Below, piece by piece: positions 26,700 through 35,389 of a stretch of DNA of 64,000 bases; position 1 is the stretch's first letter; every line of letters starts with the position of its first letter. Under the pieces are notes generated by a model. It was not told the origin of the DNA, ran no database searches, and saw only the letters and a list, made by a program, of their open reading frames with translations. Made by a program: the position numbers and the translations under genes. This DNA comes from Oscillospiraceae bacterium (GTDB lineage: Bacteria; Bacillota; Clostridia; Oscillospirales; CAG-272), in contig SVSH01000005.1 in the NCBI GenBank assembly GCA_015064395.1, positions 34,925 to 98,924 of the forward strand. Reading direction: 5' to 3'.

Positions 26700-27250
26700 T
26701 TACTTTGTGCGTAGCCGGATGCTCACACTGTGCCTTCGGCACGCGCTCGCTGTGCGAGACTGCTACTTCTTGGCATTCCCCAAGAAGTAGCCAAGAAAGG
26801 AACCAAGGGGTCTAATACCCCTTGGGACCCCGCAGTGCGCCACGAGAAAACAGAGTTTTCTCTGATTGTGGCGCAAAAGCAGATATCTTCAGCGCTTGCG
26901 TTCGCAAGTTAAAGAAACTTGCAAACACGGAAGTGGCACGCAAGATGCGATAGCTAAAAGCTTTTTCCACCGTTCAACGCACCTTACGTCAGTATAAATT
27001 TTATGAAAAACGAAAGCAAAAGTCCTTGCTTACCCCGCCTGCCGCTCGTGGTGGCTTAAATTGAGGCACAGCACAGGGAGTGTATATGTATCCTCTCGTC
27101 TTTCTCTTTGCAGAGCGGCAAAGAAGGGAGGACCCGGAGGGAACGTCCGGGCGCGTTTCTTGGCTACTTCTTGCCGCGCAGCAAGAAGTAGCACCCACGC
27201 AAAGCGCGCCGCGATGTGGCGCGCCCTGCCGTAGGAGAAGTTGCTAAAAA
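26700..27250. repeat. Intergenic hairpin-mosaic block 8 (81-bp element at 27040-27120)
   Basis: It contains CTACTTCTTGG...CCAAGAAGTAG (about 26762-26789), a GTGCGCCAC...GTGGCGC hairpin with AAAACAGAGTTTT inside (about 26836-26874), the element, and a final CTACTTCTTG...CAAGAAGTAG hairpin (about 27163-27190). No gene is supported. Confidence 0.75.
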
Positions 27251-27279
27251 ACAAAGCCTTTCCCTGCTCTAAACGCCGA

Positions 27280-27308
27280 GGGGACTGTCCCATAATAGAA
27301 CAGTCCCC
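27280..27308 (-). terminator. Hairpin beyond the GH92 gene
   Basis: GGGGACTG (27280-27287) pairs with CAGTCCCC (27301-27308), 28 bp past the GH92 stop. There is no U-tract on the minus strand, so termination is uncertain. Confidence 0.4.
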
Positions 27309-27335
27309 ACGAAGTCAAACGATTATACCATAAAA

Positions 27336-29300
27336 TTAAATTTCTTTACCCAAAATCTTCACCGACTTGACCAGTCTCTCACACTTGATCCACTCTGTCT
27401 TGCCGGGGCACAGACGATACTGGCCAATGGTGGCGAAAATGAACCATGCCGAGGTCGTGCCGTTATCCTCGTCGCCGGGATACCCTGCGTCGCCCGAATT
27501 GAATGCCTCGAGCGCCAGCTTCTTTGCCCAGTAGTTGGTCTTGTCCTGCGCGCCCAGTGCGGCAAACAGGAAGGGCAGGTGGAAGGAGGGCTGGTTGGAA
27601 ATGGCCATCTGACCGAAGTCCACAGCCGCCATCTCGGTCATCTCGTGGATCTCGTTGTTGTAGCCGAAGACACGGTACTTGGGTGGCGTGTTGAACAGCT
27701 CGTCCAGCTTGGCGATCAGCGCTTCCTTGCCGCCGTGCAGCTCTGCCAGACCCTCTACGTCGTGAGGAACGGCAAACGAGTTCTGCCATGCCGAGCCCTC
27801 GGTGTACTCTCCGCCCCAAGAGCAGGGATCGAAGAAGTCTGCCATTTTGCCCTCGGTGTCGCGGCCGCGCATAAATCCGCTGACGGGATCGAAAATGTTT
27901 TTGTAGTTCTTGGAGCGGGCCATGTATTCGTCGACCAGCTCATCGTGCCCCAGCACCTTGGCAACGGTAGCGATACACCAGTCACCGTAAGCGCTGTCCT
28001 GTGTCAGGTTGACCGACTCGCGTTGTTCGTTGCGGGGCATATAACCGTACTTGAGGTAGGAGGATGCACCGTTTCTGCCGTAGCGGCGGTCGGGCGCGTC
28101 GTTGTTGGCGTGGTGGAGCATGCCCTTGAGTGCGTTTTCCAGCACCTCGCGCTTGCCGATACCGTTGACGGCAGCCTCGGCGATGACGGCGTCGATCAGG
28201 GTACTGGGCATACAACCGACCTCGCCGAGAGAAGGCCATCTGGGCAGCCAGCCGCACTCCAGGTAATCGTTGACGAAGCCCTCCAGCATCTCGGCGAACT
28301 CGTCGCGGGCGATCAGGGTGTACAGGGGGTAAACGGTACGGTAGGTGTCCCAGAAACCGTTGTCGGTGTAACGAACGCCGGGGCGGGTCTTACCGTCGAC
28401 GGGGGTGTAGTGGACGGGGTTGCCCTCGGCATCCAGCTCGTATGCCTTGTGAGGGAACAGGAAGGGACGGTAGAGGCAGGAGTAGAAGGTCTTCATCTGC
28501 TCCTCGTCATCCGTTTCGATCTCGATGCGGTGCAGCTTTTCCTCCCAGTTGTTCTCGGCCATGTTGCGCAGAACGTCGAAGGAATAGTCAGCGCACTCGC
28601 GCTCCATCGCGGCAACAGCCATCTCTTCGCTGATGTAGGAGATGCCCAGGCGCGCCTCGACCACGCGGTCCTTGACGGCCACGTGGATGCAAGCGCCTTT
28701 GCCCTCACCTGCCTGGTAGGTGCGCTCGGTGTCGACCACGTCACCCAGAAAGCGGACGGCGAAGTACATTTTGAAGTTAACGGCGACGTCCTGGCTGTGA
28801 CCGTCGGTCGTGCCGTACAGCGTGTTGGTCTCCTCGTCAAAGCGGTAAGTATAGTTGCCCTTGGTGGGAAGGAAGGACAGGTAGGAGGGGCGATCGTCAC
28901 CATAGGTCAGACGGATGGCGGCGCCGCGCTCGGTGGGGGTCAATTCAAAGGTGCAGTTCGAGCGCAGGAAGGTCAGCTTGAGGTAGTCGGGACGCTGGAT
29001 GGAATCCTGGATGCGATAGCCCGACCAAGCGCCTGCGGCGGTGTTGGCGACGACGTCGTTCTGGGGGGTCATAACGAAGGTGCCGTAGTCGTTGATCCAG
29101 GGGCTGGGCTGGTGAGTCAGACGAACGCCCTCGGCAAATTCATGCTCGGGGTGATAGAACCAACCCTCGCGGCTTTCGGTCTGGATGCAGAAGGGAGCCA
29201 TACCGAAGGGGATCTGGGTCAGGGGCAGGGTATTGCCGTAGGAGCGGCGGGGAATGGATTTGGTACCCATTTTGATGTTGACATAGGGGATGTACTTCAT
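27336..29300 (-). CDS. GH92-family alpha-mannosidase, apparently intracellular
   Basis: The 654-residue protein begins MKYIPYVNIKMGTKSIPRRS and soon shows YGNTLPLTQIPFGMAPF and GVRLTHQPSPWINDYG. These correspond to the N-terminal beta-sandwich of GH92 exo-mannosidases, calcium-dependent enzymes that trim alpha-linked mannose. The catalytic (alpha/alpha)6 part includes NGFWDTYRTVYPLYTL, GDWCIATVAKVLGHDEL, GSAWQNSFAVPHDV and GYPGDEDNGTTSAWFIF. No signal peptide or lipobox is present, so it probably acts on imported oligosaccharides. GGAGGGTTATC fixes the start. It has its own promoter. Confidence 0.9.
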   Translation of the reverse strand: MKYIPYVNIKMGTKSIPRRSYGNTLPLTQIPFGMAPFCIQTESREGWFYHPEHEFAEGVRLTHQPSPWINDYGTFVMTPQNDVVANTAAGAWSGYRIQDSIQRPDYLKLTFLRSNCTFELTPTERGAAIRLTYGDDRPSYLSFLPTKGNYTYRFDEETNTLYGTTDGHSQDVAVNFKMYFAVRFLGDVVDTERTYQAGEGKGACIHVAVKDRVVEARLGISYISEEMAVAAMERECADYSFDVLRNMAENNWEEKLHRIEIETDDEEQMKTFYSCLYRPFLFPHKAYELDAEGNPVHYTPVDGKTRPGVRYTDNGFWDTYRTVYPLYTLIARDEFAEMLEGFVNDYLECGWLPRWPSLGEVGCMPSTLIDAVIAEAAVNGIGKREVLENALKGMLHHANNDAPDRRYGRNGASSYLKYGYMPRNEQRESVNLTQDSAYGDWCIATVAKVLGHDELVDEYMARSKNYKNIFDPVSGFMRGRDTEGKMADFFDPCSWGGEYTEGSAWQNSFAVPHDVEGLAELHGGKEALIAKLDELFNTPPKYRVFGYNNEIHEMTEMAAVDFGQMAISNQPSFHLPFLFAALGAQDKTNYWAKKLALEAFNSGDAGYPGDEDNGTTSAWFIFATIGQYRLCPGKTEWIKCERLVKSVKILGKEI

Positions 29301-29362
29301 GATAACCCTCCAAGAATTGATTTTATGTCGCATAGTGAGGCAAAGCCTCGAGATTGTTAAGT

Positions 29363-29391
29363 ATTATAACATAAGATGGGGGGAATTTCAA
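29363..29391 (-). promoter_or_regulatory. Sigma-A promoter of the GH92 gene
   Basis: On the minus strand TTGAAA (29391-29386) and TATAAT (29368-29363) are 17 bp apart, 62 bp before the start codon. Confidence 0.75.
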
Positions 29392-29404
29392 GAGTGTGTG
29401 TAAA

Positions 29405-30010
29405 TTTTTAACAACTACTCTTTTTGACGATCATACTGCGAGCCTTCGGCTCGCGCTGATCTGTGCCGGCGTTTGGATGCCCTTTCTTTGTCGCTGAACA
29501 AAGAAAGGGCGAAAGAAAATAACGCGGGTATCTAATTCAGTGCTTATGGAGTGTTCCATTACCCGCTTATGAAGAATTTTGCCGAGCGAAATTCTTCCCA
29601 TAGAACACAAAACTTTAATCAGGGCCGAATGCCCTTTGGAAACCCGCAGTGCGAAAAGGTCGTTGCGCTATCGCTCCACTCATCTTTTCGCAAAAGCTTA
29701 CTCCTTCAGCGCTTGCGAGGGCGGCTTAAAAAAAGACCGCCCTCACCCAACGGCAAGCGTCCCGGCAGCCGCATAAACTTTTGCCCCGCAGTGAGCGCGA
29801 GTTTCTTTAACTCGCGCTTGCAAAAGCTGAATCTGCTCACTTTTGCGCCACGATCAGGCAAAATTTATTTTGCCGTGGCGCACAGCGGGGTTCTAAGGGG
29901 CTTGCCCCTTAGCGTCTTTTCTTTCGCCATTTCTTTGCGACGAGGCAAAGAAATGGCATCGGCGCCAACCGCGAACGCGCGAAGCTGGGCGAGCGTCCGG
30001 CGACGCACTT
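29405..30010. repeat. Intergenic hairpin-mosaic block 9 (no 80-bp element)
   Basis: It contains GCCCTTTCTTTG...CAAAGAAAGGGC (about 29478-29513), a GAATTTTGC...GAAATTC hairpin, a GTTTCTTTAACTCGCG segment, GCGCCAC...GTGGCGC with an inner AAAATTTATTTT (about 29844-29880), and GCCATTTCTTTG...CAAAGAAATGGC (about 29927-29957). The TGCCGCTC element is absent. No gene is supported. Confidence 0.65.
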
Positions 30011-30028
30011 GATAAAAACAAAAGAAAA

Positions 30029-30061
30029 CCCCCAAACCCTGCTCGTCGCAAGGCTTGGGGG
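30029..30061 (-). terminator. Terminator of the 34.4-30.1 kb operon
   Basis: CCCCCAA (30029-30035) pairs with TTGGGGG (30055-30061), with further GG/CC pairing inside. On the minus strand the T-rich GTTTTCTTTTG follows. It lies 21 bp past the last gene. Confidence 0.7.
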
Positions 30062-30081
30062 AAAACCAAGTGTCGATTCTA

Positions 30082-30639
30082 TTACTCAGGATCTTCAACA
30101 TCGTCTTCTGCCGTTGTCTCATCGTCCTCTTTTTCCATCGCGGTCAAAAGCTCATCCAACTTTTTGTTGGCTTGTACTCCCATAAGCAACAAACACAAGA
30201 GCGCCGTGTGGAACATAATATCCATCACAAAGAGCCGCACAAAAGTTGTTGCATCCACACCGCTGTAATCGAGCATAACCAATATCAGCCAAACGCAATC
30301 GACGACAAAAAGGATCGTGGTTCCAATGTATTTGCCGTTTTTCTTTTTGGAAGTCCACCAAGAATACAACAGCCCTGCGATATAAGCAAAAGAAATTACA
30401 ATGCCTATCCAACGAAAAGGGGAGAGGGAGAGTGCTAACGTTTCATCAAATATGAGACCGTATATAGGCAGATAACGAGAAATTGCGGAGGAAAAGAGAA
30501 TGTGCGACAAAGGGTCTATGCAAGCGAGGACAAGGTTAAATAGTGAGAATCCTGCAAACATAACGACAGCTACGTGCAAGCCCATTTTCTTCGTCCGATA
30601 CATAGTCATAGGGTCATATCCGTATCCGTAAAAATTCAT
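30082..30639 (-). CDS. Four-helix integral membrane protein of unknown function
   Basis: This is a 185-residue protein with about four transmembrane segments: LHVAVVMFAGFSLFNLVLA, WIGIVISFAYIAGLLYSW, IGTTILFVVDCVWLILVML and IMFHTALLCLLLMGV. It has an acidic cytoplasmic-type tail. I do not recognise the family. Only 25 bp separate it from the upstream URO-D gene, so it is likely the last gene of that operon. GGAGGTAAGCAG precedes the start. Confidence 0.7.
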   Translation of the reverse strand: MNFYGYGYDPMTMYRTKKMGLHVAVVMFAGFSLFNLVLACIDPLSHILFSSAISRYLPIYGLIFDETLALSLSPFRWIGIVISFAYIAGLLYSWWTSKKKNGKYIGTTILFVVDCVWLILVMLDYSGVDATTFVRLFVMDIMFHTALLCLLLMGVQANKKLDELLTAMEKEDDETTAEDDVEDPE

Positions 30640-30664
30640 CTGCTTACCTCCGTTGTGTTTTTGA

Positions 30665-31609
30665 TCAATAGTCTCTATGTTCCTTCCAAATATCCAAAAT
30701 CATCTGATATCTCTCGGCAGGAAGCCCGCGGAACGGTACGTTGGACGTCGTAAAGAAATATCCGCCGCCCGGCTTGCCGTGCTTAAGCGCATACAGAGCA
30801 CTCTCGCGTACCTCCTCGTCGGTGCCCGTCTGCATCAGGGCACAGTTGACGTTGCCGCAAATAGCAATACCCTTCTCCTGCGTCATCTTCTTGACCACAG
30901 CAATGTCCACGCCTGCCATGGGGTCCAGCGAGTGAATGGCGTGGGGACGGCACTCCATCAGCTGGTCGAGAATGGGCATGATGTTACCGTCGGTGTGCTT
31001 GATGGCAAAGCCGCCCATCTCGCGGATTTGGCGGATGATCTCGGCCAAGTAAGGCGTGATGTACTCGCGGAACATCTTGGGAGACAGGAAGGGCCCCGAG
31101 TTGTAGCAGTAGTCGGCGCACAGAATGAAGCTCTCGATGCCGGCGTCGAACAGCCGCTTGTTGCGCTCGATCGCCCACTTCATCTTCTTTTCGGCCTCCT
31201 CGTGCATGCCGTCGGGATCGTCGGCAATGCGATATACGAAGTCGTACATATGCTCGCCGTCCGGGATCTCAAAGGTGCCGTCGCCGTGGTGGGTCAGCAT
31301 CACCTTGCCGCCTGTCAGACGGTGGATGTGCTTGGCGGTGGCGATGACGTGATCCTCGGTCATAAACGCCATGGGAATGATGGAATAGTCCAGCTTGTCA
31401 TAGACCTCGACCATAAAGTTGGCGTTTTCTTCGATCTTGTAGTCGATCTCCTTCTGTGAAAGACCGTTCAACTCGTGCGAATACAGAAAGTCGTGGCCGA
31501 ACATCAGGGGGGCAAGCTGATACTCCAGCTCAAAGGTGGGAATGCGATCGGGAACGCCGCAGTTCAACACGCAGGCGGCGCGGTCGCGGTGAGTCATTAC
31601 GTTGGACAT
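30665..31609 (-). CDS. Uroporphyrinogen decarboxylase-family (URO-D) protein
   Basis: The 314-residue protein has the URO-D TIM-barrel fold shared by HemE and by corrinoid-linked methyltransferases such as MtaA/MtbA. Visible family segments are NCGVPDRIPTFELEY near the N-terminus, ILCADYCYNSGPFLSPKMF, FAIKHTDGNIMPILDQL, AIHSLDPMAGVDI and AICGNVNCALMQTG. The HSLDP and GNV segments resemble the methyltransferase-like branch more than HemE. The substrate is unknown. No heme pathway genes are beside it. The start at 31609 follows GGAGG by 9 bp. Confidence 0.85.
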   Translation of the reverse strand: MSNVMTHRDRAACVLNCGVPDRIPTFELEYQLAPLMFGHDFLYSHELNGLSQKEIDYKIEENANFMVEVYDKLDYSIIPMAFMTEDHVIATAKHIHRLTGGKVMLTHHGDGTFEIPDGEHMYDFVYRIADDPDGMHEEAEKKMKWAIERNKRLFDAGIESFILCADYCYNSGPFLSPKMFREYITPYLAEIIRQIREMGGFAIKHTDGNIMPILDQLMECRPHAIHSLDPMAGVDIAVVKKMTQEKGIAICGNVNCALMQTGTDEEVRESALYALKHGKPGGGYFFTTSNVPFRGLPAERYQMILDIWKEHRDY

Positions 31610-31630
31610 GGCAGGTAACCTCCGTATCAA

Positions 31631-32134
31631 TTATTCTTCGACCAGTTCCATGCGGTCGATGACGATGGGCTCGCGGGGAACGTCGGCAAAGTAGCCGAAG
31701 CGTCCCGTCTTGGTCGCGGCGATGGCATCCAGCACGTCAAAGCCGTCGGTAAGCTTACCAAAGCCGGCGTACTGGCCGTCCAGGTGCGGTGCGTTCTGGT
31801 GCATCACAAAGAATTGAGAGGAAGCACTGTTGGGAGCCGAGGTGCGGGCCATGGACAGCACGCCGCGGGTGTGCTTGAGGTCGTTTTGCGCAAAGCCGTT
31901 GGCGCGGAATTCGCCGCGGATGGAGGGTGCATCCTTGTCCTCAAACGCCTCGTCATAGCCGCCGCCCTGGATCATAAAACCGGCGATGACGCGGTGAAAG
32001 ATCAGGCCGCTGTAAAACCCGGACTTGACAAGTCCCACGAAATTTTCAACGGTTTTCGGCGCCTTGTCAGGGTACAATTCTGCTGTCATCACGCCCATAT
32101 CACGAACGTGGATCTTGATGATCGGATTTTTCAT
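31631..32134 (-). CDS. Cyclophilin-type peptidyl-prolyl cis-trans isomerase
   Basis: This 167-residue cytoplasmic cyclophilin catalyses proline isomerisation during protein folding. Motifs are YPDKAPKTVENFVGLVKSG, YSGLIFHRVIAGFMIQGG (active-site FHR), GVLSMARTSAPNSASSQFF and the tail FADVPREPIVIDRMELVEE. There is no signal peptide. It lies 21 bp upstream of the URO-D gene and 181 bp downstream of Mini-RNase III, from which it is separated by a palindromic repeat. GAAAGGAATAAG precedes the start. Confidence 0.95.
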   Translation of the reverse strand: MKNPIIKIHVRDMGVMTAELYPDKAPKTVENFVGLVKSGFYSGLIFHRVIAGFMIQGGGYDEAFEDKDAPSIRGEFRANGFAQNDLKHTRGVLSMARTSAPNSASSQFFVMHQNAPHLDGQYAGFGKLTDGFDVLDAIAATKTGRFGYFADVPREPIVIDRMELVEE

Positions 32135-32201
32135 AATCTTATTCCTTTCGGTTTGAAAAGTGTGAGTTGTCACGCAGGACTTGCCGTGGTGAACAACCCA
32201 T

Positions 32202-32315
32202 AGGCTTCTCCTTGAGGAGAAGCTCCCGCGCAGCGGGTGATGAGGTGTCAATGAGCGACGGAAGACCTCGTCCGATCTCGCTTCGCTCAACCGCCTTCCC
32301 CCGAGGGGGGAGGCT
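32202..32315. repeat. Interspersed palindromic repeat (AGGCTTCTCC...GGAGGCTTTATA)
   Basis: A short hairpin GGCTTCTCCTTGAGGAGAAGC opens the element. CCCGCGCAGCGGG, TGATGAGGTGTC and GACCTCGTC follow, and it closes with CCTTCCCCCGAGGGGGGAGG. Elements with this architecture are frequent in gut Clostridia as non-coding repeats. It splits two genes of an operon. Confidence 0.6.
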
Positions 32316-32720
32316 TTATACGCTCTCGCTTTTGAGATAAGCGAGAGCGAACAGCTCGTCAATACGAGCTTGGTTTTGGGTCAGATAAAGATAGGCAAAC
32401 AGACACTCCATGCCGGTGGCGGCGCGGTATTCCGCAACGGTAGAGCGCTTGGGGACATTGGCGTGGATGTTATTTCTTCCGCGCCGGAAGACGGCCGCCT
32501 CCTCGTCGGTGAGCATTGGCAAAATACGTTGCATGGCCCGAGCCTGGGCGGGGGCGGTGACATAGTCTCGCGCCGCGGCATTCAGGTGCGCGGCGGAGGA
32601 TAGCCCTTGGCGGATGAGGTGCTCGCGCACGCACAGCTCCAGTACGCTGTCGCCAAGATAGGCCAGGGCCGCGCAGGACAGCTCGGCTAAGGGCAGGGGG
32701 CTCTTTTCATGTTCTGACAT
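32316..32720 (-). CDS. mrnC: Mini-ribonuclease III
   Basis: The 134-residue protein consists of an RNase III catalytic domain without a double-stranded RNA-binding domain. It matures the ends of 23S rRNA in Bacillota. Key segments are AALAYLGDSVLELCVREHL (catalytic Asp region), FRRGRNNIHANVPKRSTV and EYRAATGMECLFAYLYL. The ATG at 32720 is chosen because AAAGGAAGCAAT precedes it; an upstream in-frame TTG lacks a site. It lies 22 bp after the PFL-family gene in the same operon. Confidence 0.92.
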   Translation of the reverse strand: MSEHEKSPLPLAELSCAALAYLGDSVLELCVREHLIRQGLSSAAHLNAAARDYVTAPAQARAMQRILPMLTDEEAAVFRRGRNNIHANVPKRSTVAEYRAATGMECLFAYLYLTQNQARIDELFALAYLKSESV

Positions 32721-32742
32721 ATTGCTTCCTTTTGTCAAAATA

Positions 32743-34101
32743 TTAGTTTTTCAAACTATGGATGGGAGCGGGGATGCGGCCGCCGCGCGAGATGAATTTC
32801 TCGGGCGAATATTGGTTCAGGCGGATGATGGGGGCATAGCCGAGCAGACCGCCGAACTCAACGCTGTCGCCCACACCCTTGCCAATGGCGGGAATGAGAC
32901 GGACGGCGGTGGTTTTGGTGTTGGCAACGCCGATGGAGATCTCGTCGGCGATGATGCCGCTGATGACGGCGTCGGGGGTGTCGCCGGGAATGGCGATCAT
33001 GTCAAGACCGACCGAGCAGACGGCAGTCATGGCCTCCAGCTTTTCGATGGTCAGCGCTCCGCGCTCCACGGCGGCGATCATGCCGGCGTCCTCGGACACG
33101 GGGATAAACGCGCCCGACAAGCCTCCGACGTGGGAGGATGCCATCACGCCACCCTTTTTGACGGCGTCGTTGAGCATGGCGAGGGCGGCCGTCGTGCCGT
33201 GAGCGCCACAGCTCTCCAGTCCCATGCCCTCCAGAATGTGGGCGACCGAGTCACCGATGGCGGGGGTGGGAGCGAGCGAGAGGTCAACGATACCGAAGGG
33301 AGTGCCCAGGCGGTCGGCGGCCTCCTTGGCGACCAGCTGACCGACGCGGGTGATCTTAAAGGCGGTCTTTTTGATGACGTCTGCGAGTTCAGACAGGTCG
33401 CAGTCGCCGGCGCGCTTGATGGCCGAGGCCACGACGCCCGGGCCGGAAACGCCCACGTTGATGACCGAGTCGGGTTCACCAATGCCGTGGAACGCACCCG
33501 CCATGAAGGGATTATCCTGAGGAACGTTGGCAAAGACGACCAGCTTGGCAGCACCGATACTGTCCTTATCTGCCGTCAGCTCGGCGCACTGCTTGATGAC
33601 GTGACCCATCTGCGCCACGGCGTCCATGTTAATGCCGGCCTTGGTGGTGGCCACGTTGACGGAGGAGCAGACGGTCTCGGTCTCGGCCAGCGCCTGGGGA
33701 ATAACCGAAATGAGATTGCGGGCGCCGACGGTGTAGCCCTTGTGAACGAGGGCAGAGAAGCCGCCGATGAAGTTGATGCCTAGCTCGCGTGCGGCGTGCT
33801 GCAGCGTGTGTGCGATCTTAAGGTAAGCATCGGGCGAGAGGTCGCCGCCGACGAGCGAGATGGGGGTGACCGATACGCGCTTGTTGACGATGGGCACGCC
33901 GTATTCCTTTTCGATGCCCTGACCGACCCGCACCAGCTTGTCGGCACGGCGGGTGATCTTGTCGTAGATCTTCTGGCACAGCCTGTCCGGGTCCTCGCTG
34001 ACGCAATCGAGCAGCGAGATGCCCATGGTAATGGTGCGAATGTCCAGGTTTTCCTCCCGGATCATGTTGATGGTTTCGAGAATGTCGTGTGTGTTGAGCA
34101 T
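32743..34101 (-). CDS. PFL-family protein (DUF711/UPF0210)
   Basis: The 452-residue protein starts [20 protein letters not shown] and carries DUF711 landmarks: [58 protein letters not shown] and [14 protein letters not shown]. The family is related in fold to pyruvate formate-lyase but lacks a visible glycyl-radical loop; its function is unknown. It follows the UPF0237 ACT-domain gene by 11 bp. This pairing of UPF0237 and UPF0210 is conserved in many Bacillota and suggests a shared process. Confidence 0.93.
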   Translation of the reverse strand: MLNTHDILETINMIREENLDIRTITMGISLLDCVSEDPDRLCQKIYDKITRRADKLVRVGQGIEKEYGVPIVNKRVSVTPISLVGGDLSPDAYLKIAHTLQHAARELGINFIGGFSALVHKGYTVGARNLISVIPQALAETETVCSSVNVATTKAGINMDAVAQMGHVIKQCAELTADKDSIGAAKLVVFANVPQDNPFMAGAFHGIGEPDSVINVGVSGPGVVASAIKRAGDCDLSELADVIKKTAFKITRVGQLVAKEAADRLGTPFGIVDLSLAPTPAIGDSVAHILEGMGLESCGAHGTTAALAMLNDAVKKGGVMASSHVGGLSGAFIPVSEDAGMIAAVERGALTIEKLEAMTAVCSVGLDMIAIPGDTPDAVISGIIADEISIGVANTKTTAVRLIPAIGKGVGDSVEFGGLLGYAPIIRLNQYSPEKFISRGGRIPAPIHSLKN

Positions 34102-34112
34102 GGCGGACCTCG

Positions 34113-34385
34113 TCAGATGTGGTGCATGGTGTTGAAGATATCCTCGTGCATGGTGTGGATATCCAGTCCGCGGCTCTTGCCAAGGGCGGCCAGTTCGTCA
34201 ACAAAATCGGCGAAGGGAATATTCAGACCGTCCAGCGTGGCGATCATGATCATGGCGAAGTATTCGTCCAGTACGTTTTGGGTGATCTCGCGGATGTTGG
34301 CGCCGTGCTTGGCGCAGACGGCGGAAACGTCGGCGATGATGCCCACGGTGTCCTTTCCGGTGACGGTGATAACAGCTTTCATCAT
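34113..34385 (-). CDS. ACT-domain protein (UPF0237)
   Basis: The 90-residue protein is essentially one ACT domain. It starts [20 protein letters not shown] and has [24 protein letters not shown] and [20 protein letters not shown] domains bind amino acids or other small ligands, and a regulatory partner role for the adjacent PFL-family protein is an inference. It is the first gene of the operon. CAAGGAGGACTTGA precedes the start; the second ATG is equally possible. Confidence 0.92.
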   Translation of the reverse strand: MMKAVITVTGKDTVGIIADVSAVCAKHGANIREITQNVLDEYFAMIMIATLDGLNIPFADFVDELAALGKSRGLDIHTMHEDIFNTMHHI

Positions 34386-34441
34386 TCAAGTCCTCCTTGG
34401 CGTGTAGTGCCCGATATCGGGCGGGCAATACGGATGGGTAT

Positions 34442-34470
34442 ATCATAGCACAAACAGACCAAAAAAGCAA
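34442..34470 (-). promoter_or_regulatory. Sigma-A promoter of the ACT-PFL-mrnC operon
   Basis: On the minus strand TTGCTT (34470-34465) and TATGAT (34447-34442) are 17 bp apart. Confidence 0.65.
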
Positions 34471-34499
34471 CTGATTTTTCGAAAAAGGGGGCAAGACTC

Positions 34500-34528
34500 T
34501 TGCATTTATTTTGTAAGTGTGATACAAT
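34500..34528 (+). promoter_or_regulatory. Sigma-A promoter of the membrane protein/RHH pair
   Basis: TTGCAT (34500-34505) and TACAAT (34523-34528) are 17 bp apart. Confidence 0.75.
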
Positions 34529-34571
34529 AGGGGCAGATTGCAGGCCACCGGTGCGGTGGCGAAAGGAGTTT

Positions 34572-35105
34572 ATGATGGATCCCTCTTCCACTTATGAATA
34601 CGTAGCCTCTCCCCGCAAGCAGCCGGTATATCGCCTCAAGCGGGCGCTCATGATCGTGGCCTATGTGGTCTACGTTGTGGCTCTCATGATCGTAGGCGCG
34701 ACGACCAAATTGCTCGTGCCCATGCTGGCGCTGGTTCCTCTGTCGCTGTGGATCATTGTGTGGCTGACGTGGCGATACGTGTCAGTCGAGTACGAATATT
34801 CCCTGACGGGCGGCGTGATGTCACTGTCTTACATTTACGGCGGACGGAGCAGACGTCACGTAGCCGACATCCGCATCAAGAGCATGAGCGCGGTGGCACC
34901 CTTTGATGGCGAATACATCAAGCAGGCAGAGCAATATGCGCCCGAGCGCACGTTGGATTTCACCTCGGATCTGCAAAAGCCGGAGGTGTACTATGCGCTG
35001 TATGAGACGGAGGATGAGCGCCGCGGTATTCTGTATTTCGAGGCCACCGAGCAGACGCTTAAGATTTTGCGCTATTACAATTCGGCGGTTGTTGTCCGTC
35101 GCTGA
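34572..35105 (+). CDS. Two-helix membrane protein with PH-like C-terminal domain
   Basis: This is a 177-residue protein. Two adjacent transmembrane helices (ALMIVAYVVYVVALMIVGA; LVPMLALVPLSLWIIVWL) are followed by a soluble part with EYEYSLTGGVMSLSYIYGG and HVADIRIKSMSAVAP. This resembles bacterial PH-domain (YdbS/YdbT-like) layouts, but the match is only by eye. The role is unknown. The next gene, a ribbon-helix-helix protein, starts 14 bp later, so the two are co-expressed. GAAAGGAGTTT precedes the start. Confidence 0.7.
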   Translation: MMDPSSTYEYVASPRKQPVYRLKRALMIVAYVVYVVALMIVGATTKLLVPMLALVPLSLWIIVWLTWRYVSVEYEYSLTGGVMSLSYIYGGRSRRHVADIRIKSMSAVAPFDGEYIKQAEQYAPERTLDFTSDLQKPEVYYALYETEDERRGILYFEATEQTLKILRYYNSAVVVRR

Positions 35106-35119
35106 CAGGAGGGATTGAT

Positions 35120-35341
35120 ATGGCAAGCAAAAAGCAGCCCGTGGTACAGGTAAGGATGCAGGAGGATCTGCTCCGCCGGCTGATCGTGATGTGCGAGGCC
35201 GAGGGGCGGTCGCTGAACAATCAGATCAATATGCTGGCGCGCAACGCGGTGGCGTATCACGAGAGAGCCAAGGGGAAATTTGACTCTAAGGAATTGGCGG
35301 CGGTGGAGCTTGATGCGTTTTTTGAAGAGGAAAATGAATGA
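35120..35341 (+). CDS. Ribbon-helix-helix (Arc/MetJ-like) DNA-binding protein
   Basis: The 73-residue protein has the ribbon-helix-helix pattern: a beta strand PVVQVRMQEDLLRRL, then helix LIVMCEAEGRSLNNQ and helix INMLARNAVAYHE. An acidic tail follows. Such proteins are dimeric repressors or antitoxin-like DNA binders. No toxin gene is adjacent; the partner upstream is a membrane protein. The start follows AGGAGGGATTGAT. The target is unknown; autoregulation is an inference. Confidence 0.78.
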   Translation: MASKKQPVVQVRMQEDLLRRLIVMCEAEGRSLNNQINMLARNAVAYHERAKGKFDSKELAAVELDAFFEEENE

Positions 35342-35361
35342 TAGGGAAGAGGGCCTTTCGG

Positions 35362-35380
35362 GAGAAGGGTTCTCTTTTTT
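35362..35380 (+). terminator. Terminator after the RHH gene
   Basis: The short hairpin GAGAA/TTCTC with loop GGG is followed by six T residues, 20 bp after the stop codon. Confidence 0.6.
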
Positions 35381-35389
35381 GCTTTTTTG

